This document shows positions 59,191-64,000 of a stretch of DNA of 64,000 nucleotides, piece by piece. The notes beneath the pieces are model-generated. The model was not told where the DNA came from. It did not search any database and worked only from the letters and a program-made list of their open reading frames with translations. A program made the position numbers and the translations under genes. Source of the DNA: an uncultured Lachnospiraceae bacterium (GTDB taxonomy: Bacteria > Bacillota > Clostridia > Lachnospirales > Lachnospiraceae); NCBI GenBank assembly GCA_910584725.1, contig CAJUBE010000006.1, positions 62,001 through 126,000 on the forward strand. The letters run 5' to 3'. The number at the start of each line of letters is the position of its first letter. Position 1 is the stretch's first letter.

Positions 59191-60648
59191 TTAAGCCAGC
59201 ACCTCCGCCAGCCGATCGATACCTGCCTGTACCTTCGCCATAGAGGAAAGGATGGTTTCGACACCCGTCACCTGCTCCTCCGTGGAAGAGCTGATCTCCG
59301 TCGTTCCCTGTACCGAAACCTGGGAAATTTTCTCCACCTGCTGCATTGCCTCCTGAAGCCGTTCCTTGATCTCCACAATGCCGCTCAGCCCGTCTTTCAG
59401 CTTTTCCGTCTCATCAATGACTTCCTCGGAAGACTTAAGCATGATATCGAATATCTTCACCGTGTCATCCAGCTTCTCATTGGACTCCCTCACGATCACG
59501 GTATTGCGGTCGATCACTTTGTTCGTATCGTCGATAGTAGCGATGATATCCTTCAGAATCGCGTCGATCTTCTGTGTCGCCGTGGCTGATTCGCCGGACA
59601 ACGCATTGATCTCATCCGCAACCACCGCAAAACCCTTGCCGGCCTCACCTGCTCTGGCCGCCTCGATCGCCGCATTCAGCGCAAGCAGATTGGTCTGCTT
59701 CGCGATCTGGCTGATGCTGTCGATGATCTCTCCGATGGAACTGGATTTCTGGGCCAGCGCCGTCATGCCCTCGGACGCCACCTGCGTCGCCTTGATATTT
59801 TCACTGAACTTCTTGGAGAGCTCCCCAATGGCCACAATGCCCTCGTTGTTCTTCTCCTCAAGCTGCTTCACATTCTCAACCGTCTGTAACACTCTGGACT
59901 CGGAATCCCCGATCCGGCTGTCCAGATCGTTGAATATCTGAATGCTGCCCTCCACCTGCTCGATCTGCTGCTCCACGCTGGAGGAAATCTCCTCCGTGGA
60001 CGCCGCGATCTCCGAAGAGCTCTGCTCGAAGCTGTGTAAAGAATCATAAATGGACTGGGAAGACTCCTGCAATCCCTCGAAAGCGCCTCTTACATTGTTC
60101 AGAAGCTCTTCCACCTCCCCTTCCTTCTGTTCCACCGTCGCAAAGAGTGCTCTTGCCCTGAATACGATGAAGACAGCGGCCGCAATCGCAAGGACATACA
60201 CCATAACAATGAAAACCCAGATCGACAGTGTATACATGCACAGATAAGCTTGTCTGAAAATAATCAGAGCCGCTGCATTGACCGCAACAGTCACCGCCGC
60301 GCACACCTTAATTACCGATAAGTCATAATAAGGAACCGCCAAAAACAAAACCAGAAAATACGCCTCCACCATAGCGCCGAAAACGCCCGGCGTGCCCGCC
60401 ACGAGAGTTACCGCGCCAAAAAGCGGCAGCACGGATATGTACAGATATTTGGCGTAAGTTCCAAGCTTCTTCTCAAACACCTTGATCAACAGACTTGCCG
60501 GCACCATCACAAGAGCGATGGCGTCCCTTCCCGATCCGCCATTAAACAAAAGCACATAAGTGACCGCCACAACAGGGATCACATCAAGAAACAGAAACAT
60601 GATCATGTTCATCCGTTTCTCCTCATTTTTGAGAATTTCCAACTCCAT
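59191..60648 (-). CDS. Methyl-accepting chemotaxis protein with multi-pass membrane sensor
   Basis: 485 residues. Residues ~12-165 form about six membrane helices with no large outer ligand domain. The cytoplasmic part is a methyl-accepting signalling domain: the hairpin tip IAKQTNLLALNAAIEAARAGEAGKGFAVVADEINALSGESATATQKI is complete, and adaptation-type Glu/Gln helices flank it. ATG 60648 is used; a GTG two codons earlier is also possible (AGGAGG lies before both). No che genes are nearby. Its promoter contains a ten-base C/G tract. Confidence 0.93.
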   Translation of the reverse strand: MELEILKNEEKRMNMIMFLFLDVIPVVAVTYVLLFNGGSGRDAIALVMVPASLLIKVFEKKLGTYAKYLYISVLPLFGAVTLVAGTPGVFGAMVEAYFLVLFLAVPYYDLSVIKVCAAVTVAVNAAALIIFRQAYLCMYTLSIWVFIVMVYVLAIAAAVFIVFRARALFATVEQKEGEVEELLNNVRGAFEGLQESSQSIYDSLHSFEQSSSEIAASTEEISSSVEQQIEQVEGSIQIFNDLDSRIGDSESRVLQTVENVKQLEEKNNEGIVAIGELSKKFSENIKATQVASEGMTALAQKSSSIGEIIDSISQIAKQTNLLALNAAIEAARAGEAGKGFAVVADEINALSGESATATQKIDAILKDIIATIDDTNKVIDRNTVIVRESNEKLDDTVKIFDIMLKSSEEVIDETEKLKDGLSGIVEIKERLQEAMQQVEKISQVSVQGTTEISSSTEEQVTGVETILSSMAKVQAGIDRLAEVLA

Positions 60649-60698
60649 ACCCACCGATCCTCCTTCTCTTACGTATAAGAGTGTATAATATCATGTCT

Positions 60699-60729
60699 AT
60701 TATATCATACCCCCCCCCCATAAAGTCAA
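60699..60729 (-). promoter_or_regulatory. Chemotaxis-receptor promoter with poly-G spacer
   Basis: Reading minus, TTGACT (60729-60724) and TATAAT (60704-60699) are 19 bases apart, and the spacer contains ten consecutive G (C at 60710-60719 on plus). Leader of about 45 bases to the receptor start. Length change in the tract would alter the spacing. Confidence 0.7.
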
Positions 60730-60785
60730 GCCAAAATACGTTTCCAAAGGGACCGCAAAATGCTAAAAAGCAAGCATTTGGGCGG

Positions 60786-60820
60786 TGGCTCCGACACCAT
60801 GCAGCAAGTGCATGGCGCGG
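60786..60820. repeat. 35-base conserved hairpin element, copy 2
   Basis: Identical over 35 bases to 12459-12493, with CCATGCA/TGCATGG. The adjacent hairpin here is AAATGCT...AGCATTT (about 60757-60779), different in sequence from copy 1. On the minus strand it begins about 20 bases after the acetyltransferase stop (60843) and lies upstream of the receptor promoter. Confidence 0.7.
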
Positions 60821-60842
60821 TGTGAAAAGTAACGTTTTTTCA

Positions 60843-61436
60843 CTACTCTTCCATCGTGCCAAGGCTCACAAACAGAGCGTAATGCTCCGGCTTAAACATC
60901 TTTCTGTAGAGGGTGTCCAGCGCCCCCTGCGACGGCTCCTGCCCCTTCTCCCCGAAAGGCTTATACAAAACGCTGTAATCCACCCCGAACAGGACGGAAC
61001 GAAGCGCCGTCATCTCACAGCCGCAGGAGAGGTAAAAGGCGATCCGCCGTTGTCTGGTCAGACGCTGCTTTGCATCCTCCGCCGCCGAAACCCGCTCCGA
61101 CTCGATGTAAAGCCCCTCCACTTCCGGCAAATTTTCCTCGAAATAAGCAGCAAACAGGGAGAAAGCCCGATGCCCCATCCCCTTTCCCCGCCTTTCATGC
61201 AATATCGCAAAATAGTCGAGGAGCGCGCACTTTGCCTCCTGGCAGAGTATAAAAACGGCATAGCCCGCCAGTTTTTCCCCGTCGTAAATACCGAGAGAAA
61301 AACCGAATCCCGCCTCCATGCTCCTTGTGATATGGCTCAAGGGCTTTAACTCGTCGGACGGGAAATCCTTTTTCATATGGGTGCGATAAATTTCCGTCAG
61401 TTCCTCTACCGCTAATTTTTTGACCGTATCAGACAT
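60843..61436 (-). CDS. GNAT family N-acetyltransferase
   Basis: 197 residues. The acetyl-CoA loop is FAILHERRGKGMGHRAFSLF (R-R-G-K-G-M-G). Preceding strands include AGYAVFILCQEAKCALLDYF. The tail (RQRRIAFYLSCGCEMTALRSVLFGVDYSVLYK) is the extended C-terminus seen in a clostridial subgroup. Substrate unknown. Flanked by the palindromic repeat upstream and the 35-base element downstream. Confidence 0.9.
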   Translation of the reverse strand: MSDTVKKLAVEELTEIYRTHMKKDFPSDELKPLSHITRSMEAGFGFSLGIYDGEKLAGYAVFILCQEAKCALLDYFAILHERRGKGMGHRAFSLFAAYFEENLPEVEGLYIESERVSAAEDAKQRLTRQRRIAFYLSCGCEMTALRSVLFGVDYSVLYKPFGEKGQEPSQGALDTLYRKMFKPEHYALFVSLGTMEE

Positions 61437-61476
61437 GTTTTCCTTATTTATTTCCTTCCCTTTTGATTTTCATAAA

Positions 61477-61565
61477 ATTCTCCTGCGTGAGAAAAGTCTG
61501 CAAAGCAGACTTGGAACTTCTTAGCGAGGCAGTCTCTACTGCCAAACTTTAGAAGTTCTTCTCAC
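61477..61565. repeat. Dispersed palindromic element, copy E
   Basis: Begins ATTCTCC (61477), lacking the left arm of part 1, then GTGAG...CTCAC (61487-61565) with AGTCTGC/GCAGACT, GGAACTTCT/AGAAGTTCT and inner GGCAGT/ACTGCC. It provides the Glu-Lys-Asn-Phe-stop end of the DUF512 gene. Confidence 0.7.
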
Positions 61566-62979
61566 GGTTGTCATATCCCTGCACGTACACAAAAGAATCC
61601 CCGTCATTATCCCTTTCCATACAATAATCAGGGTTCAAAACTGCCTGCACAAAATCCCCGCCGCCCGGCTCTATCACCTTTACCGGAATCCCCAGCGCCT
61701 GCTCCACATCCCGCACGGTAACATCATCCAGAAAGACCTGCTCACCGCTGCGCAGCATATTTGCCGGAATCAACAACACATCCCCGAGCTTCTCCCCCGC
61801 CTGCTGCCGCTCCCGTAATTGCGCCGTCAAATCCCGTCCTGTGACCAGTCCCGCCACCGTAATCGTCTCCCCGAAGAACTCATTGCGAATGGGAAAGACA
61901 TGAATCGTAAGCCCCGGGCACACACCGCACAGTTCCTCCGCCGACTCCCGTATGACGGCATAAGGCAGCTTTCCCGTGGCTACGCTGAGCACGCGCTTCA
62001 CACCGTTCATTCCATGTTGACCATTTTGGTCATTCACGACCGACCGCATCGCTTCCGCAAACTCCTCCCGGAAAAGCCGCATCATACCCACACCGTTTTC
62101 CAGCTGGATATAGCCGTCGTAGCGCTCTTCCTCCGGAAACTCCCGCCCGGCCAGCATATAAAACTCGTCGCTTGCATGAATAAAGTGTAGACCATATCGG
62201 TCAAAACAGACCTTCTGGTACTGCTCAATCATATCAATGATCTCTTCCGCCTCTTCTTTTGTAAACAACTCCAGCGGATAAAGACCTTCCCTGTATTTCG
62301 TGATGCCCGCGGGCACCACCGACACGCTCCGCATAAAAGGCAGATACTTCATCAAATCCGTAATACTGCGCCGAAGCTCCTCCCCGTCGTTGACTCCCTT
62401 ACAGCAGACAATCTGCCCGTTCATCTCCACATGTCCCTCGTAAAATCGATCGAGAAACCGCAGCTTTTCCCCCGCGAAACGATTGTGCAGCATCTCACAC
62501 CGAAGCGCAGGGTTCGTGGTCTGCACCGAAATATTAATCGGCGCAAGCTGCATCCGAATGATGCGCTCCACATCCTTTTCAGACATGTTGGTCAGGGTGA
62601 TATAATTGCCCTGTAAAAAGGAAAGCCGGGAATCGTCATCCTTAAAATACAGGGTTTCCCGCATCCCCGGCGGCATCTGGTCAATAAAGCAGAAAATGCA
62701 CTTATTGCTGCAGGATCGGTAGTCGCTCATCAGGCCGTTTTCAAACTCCACGCCCAGCTCCTCGTCGTAGTCCTTGTCGATCTCCAAAAGCCACTCCTCA
62801 CCGTCCGCCTTGCGCACAAGCGCCTCCACATACTCGTCCTTCATCAAATAGCGGTAATCGAAAACATCCTCTATTTCTTTGTCATTAACGGAAAGAAGGA
62901 CGTCGCCCGCCTCAATTCCCATCTCCTCCGCGATGGAACCGGGGGCTACCTCTTTAACCACATGCTCTGTCTTATGCAA
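61549..62979 (-). CDS. DUF512 family PDZ/radical-SAM-like protein
   Basis: 476 residues, full length. N-terminal PDZ domain (VKEVAPGSIAEEMGIEAGDVLLSVNDKEIEDVFDYRYL), a Cys-rich centre (SDYRSCSNKCIFCFIDQMPPGMRETLYFKDDDSRLSFLQGNYITLTN, C-x3-C-x2-C as in radical SAM enzymes), and the DUF512 C-terminus (GDVLLIPANMLRSGEQVFLDDVTVRDVE). Widespread in clostridia; the reaction is not known. Its last four codons lie in the palindromic repeat. Confidence 0.93.
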   Translation of the reverse strand: MHKTEHVVKEVAPGSIAEEMGIEAGDVLLSVNDKEIEDVFDYRYLMKDEYVEALVRKADGEEWLLEIDKDYDEELGVEFENGLMSDYRSCSNKCIFCFIDQMPPGMRETLYFKDDDSRLSFLQGNYITLTNMSEKDVERIIRMQLAPINISVQTTNPALRCEMLHNRFAGEKLRFLDRFYEGHVEMNGQIVCCKGVNDGEELRRSITDLMKYLPFMRSVSVVPAGITKYREGLYPLELFTKEEAEEIIDMIEQYQKVCFDRYGLHFIHASDEFYMLAGREFPEEERYDGYIQLENGVGMMRLFREEFAEAMRSVVNDQNGQHGMNGVKRVLSVATGKLPYAVIRESAEELCGVCPGLTIHVFPIRNEFFGETITVAGLVTGRDLTAQLRERQQAGEKLGDVLLIPANMLRSGEQVFLDDVTVRDVEQALGIPVKVIEPGGGDFVQAVLNPDYCMERDNDGDSFVYVQGYDNREKNF

Positions 62980-63019
62980 ATCTGCGCTCCTTATCCTTGA
63001 CTTATTTGGTCAAAACCGT

Positions 63020-63067
63020 TTCTCCACAAAGCAGCCTCTGCTGCGAGTGGCTAGAAGTTCTTCTCGC
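63020..63067. repeat. Dispersed palindromic element, partial copy F
   Basis: Right-hand portion only: TTCTCCACAAAGCAGCCTCT then GCTGCGAGTGGCTAGAAGTTCTTCTCGC. Very similar to copy C in sequence. Located between the genes ending at 63072 and starting at 62979. Confidence 0.6.
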
Positions 63068-63071
63068 TATG

Positions 63072-63899
63072 TTACCAATCGGAGTCCCAATCATCGTAGC
63101 CGCTATCCCAGCTGTCACCGCTGTCCCAGTCATACTCATAGTCCCAGTCGTCGTCTGCCCACTCCCTTTCACTGTACCAGCCGGACTCCGTAAAGTCCTC
63201 TGTCCCGTAACTCTCACGCCAACTGCCGGACTGGTAATAGTCGTCCGCGTTCTTTTTTAGCTCCTTGTCCGCCTGCGTAGGCGACCATGCCTCAATATAG
63301 TCATCCCACACATACCAGTCGGAATTATCGTAGAAATAAGCGCTGCCCTGATAGTCATAATAGCCGCTGGAAGGTCTCCGCCCAAACCAGCCGCCGAGTA
63401 TGAGCGCGGCCGCCAGTGTAATGATAATCGCCTGCAAGATAACACTTCTAATCAAGCCTTTGAGTAAAACCCCTGCCAATCCTTCCGGCGTTTTCGATTC
63501 TCTTGATCCTCCTGCGCCTTTCGCGCCCATATGCCGCTTCTGCTCCGCCACCCGCTCGTTAATCTTCATGTAAAGCTCGTTGACCGCATAAGCCTCGTCA
63601 TTGCCCTCATATCGGACTGCCCGGGTGCCGTCCGCCTTGTTTTTGTACACAACAAAATTGCCGGTGCTCTCATCCCGGTAAATGCCGAAGGCTTTCGCCC
63701 CCCGGTAATCCTCTCCGAGAAACACCCGCATGTCTTTTAACGGCAGATTATGGCGCTGACAGTATGCCTGCAGCTCCTCTATGGTCGTGGGGACGCCATA
63801 TGCCGTCCTCTTCACTCTGGTGTTCGCCGCGCCGCAGTAAGGACAGGTCTGCGCCGTCTCCGCAATCATCTGTCCACAGTATTCGCATGGTATTTTCAT
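63072..63899 (-). CDS. Zinc-ribbon membrane protein with Asp/Trp/Tyr-rich tail
   Basis: 275 residues. An N-terminal zinc ribbon (CEYCGQMIAETAQTCPYCGA), a basic region including TIEELQAYCQRHNLPLKDMRVFLGEDY, one transmembrane helix (VILQAIIITLAAALILGGWFG, about 160-180), and a C-terminal outer tail rich in Trp, Asp, Tyr and Ser, ending in repeated (D/S)xWDSxxDDWDSDW units. The tail may be exposed at the cell surface. Function unknown. No signal for lipid attachment is seen. Confidence 0.75.
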   Translation of the reverse strand: MKIPCEYCGQMIAETAQTCPYCGAANTRVKRTAYGVPTTIEELQAYCQRHNLPLKDMRVFLGEDYRGAKAFGIYRDESTGNFVVYKNKADGTRAVRYEGNDEAYAVNELYMKINERVAEQKRHMGAKGAGGSRESKTPEGLAGVLLKGLIRSVILQAIIITLAAALILGGWFGRRPSSGYYDYQGSAYFYDNSDWYVWDDYIEAWSPTQADKELKKNADDYYQSGSWRESYGTEDFTESGWYSEREWADDDWDYEYDWDSGDSWDSGYDDWDSDW

Positions 63900-64000
63900 G
63901 TGGCCCTCTTTCCGTACTTTTTCTGTCTCAATTATACAGGAAGCCTCCCATAAAAAGCAATACCGTAAACATATCCTCCCGCCTGTCCGTCACGCCTCTG
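63900..64000. other. Window end, no gene assigned
   Basis: This 100-base edge contains the likely promoter side of the zinc-ribbon gene; no complete feature can be assigned. Confidence 0.5.

Overview
The window looks like chromosome from a spore-forming, motile or chemotactic Gram-positive anaerobe of the Lachnospiraceae/Clostridia type. The support is spoVAD and a SpoVAE-family gene, AGGAGG-type ribosome binding sites, two ECF sigma/anti-sigma pairs, many hybrid sensor kinases, and protein families common in that group (DUF5721, DUF512, DegV, Rpn nuclease, RhuM, CPBP). No rRNA, tRNA, CRISPR array, insertion sequence or prophage block was recognised. The assignment is an inference from gene content.

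Layout. 0-3.4 kb: an ECF sigma factor with its membrane anti-sigma factor and a self-type promoter, an FMN-binding protein, a TetR regulator and an unknown protein. 3.4-4.2 kb: a small nuclease-fold gene between two copies of a hairpin repeat. 4.2-5.1 kb: a riboflavin transporter S component under an FMN riboswitch. 5-13.5 kb: short accessory and housekeeping genes, nearly all on the minus strand (acetyltransferases, ProX-type editing protein, dCMP deaminase, transglutaminase-like protein, DUF2185, flavodoxin, RhuM, CPBP protease, methyltransferase). 13.6-15.6 kb: argG with ARG-box-like operator, promoter and terminator, then DUF1294. 15.6-21.3 kb: a LytTR regulator, a DegV protein, and a ROK regulator divergent from an SDR / decayed sugar transporter / HAD phosphatase operon. 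21.3-26.4 kb: small conserved genes, a second ECF sigma operon, SpoVAE, aroK, ridA.

26.5-49.9 kb is dominated by signalling. A partner-switching set (PP2C phosphatase, STAS antagonist, RsbW-like kinase, hybrid histidine kinase, CheY-like receiver) occupies 26.7-31.6 kb. spoVAD, pyrF, a TPR lipoprotein, a YdcF protein, a very large SBP-SBP-GGDEF-EAL protein, a hydrolase, a phosphopantetheinyl transferase and a SUV3-type helicase follow. At 43.2-50 kb an HD-GYP response regulator is followed by two hybrid kinases, the second ending in a complete DegV lipid-binding domain. 50-56 kb: an Rpn nuclease and a VanRS-like two-component system with an S41 lipoprotein. 56-64 kb: a Tet(M)-like ribosome GTPase fused to a YacP/Rae1-type NYN nuclease, a chemotaxis receptor whose promoter holds a ten-base homopolymer, an acetyltransferase, a DUF512 protein and a zinc-ribbon membrane protein.

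Between genes there are several layers of repeats: a two-part palindromic element (about seven full or partial copies), a 35-base identical hairpin element in two places, nine exact copies of the 10-mer TTATGTAAAC, and a paired direct-repeat operator shared by the two promoters of the partner-switching cluster. The strongest leads for something undescribed are the kinase-receiver-DegV fusion, the ribosome GTPase-nuclease fusion with a folded leader, the poly-G promoter, and the shared 21-bp-spaced operator.
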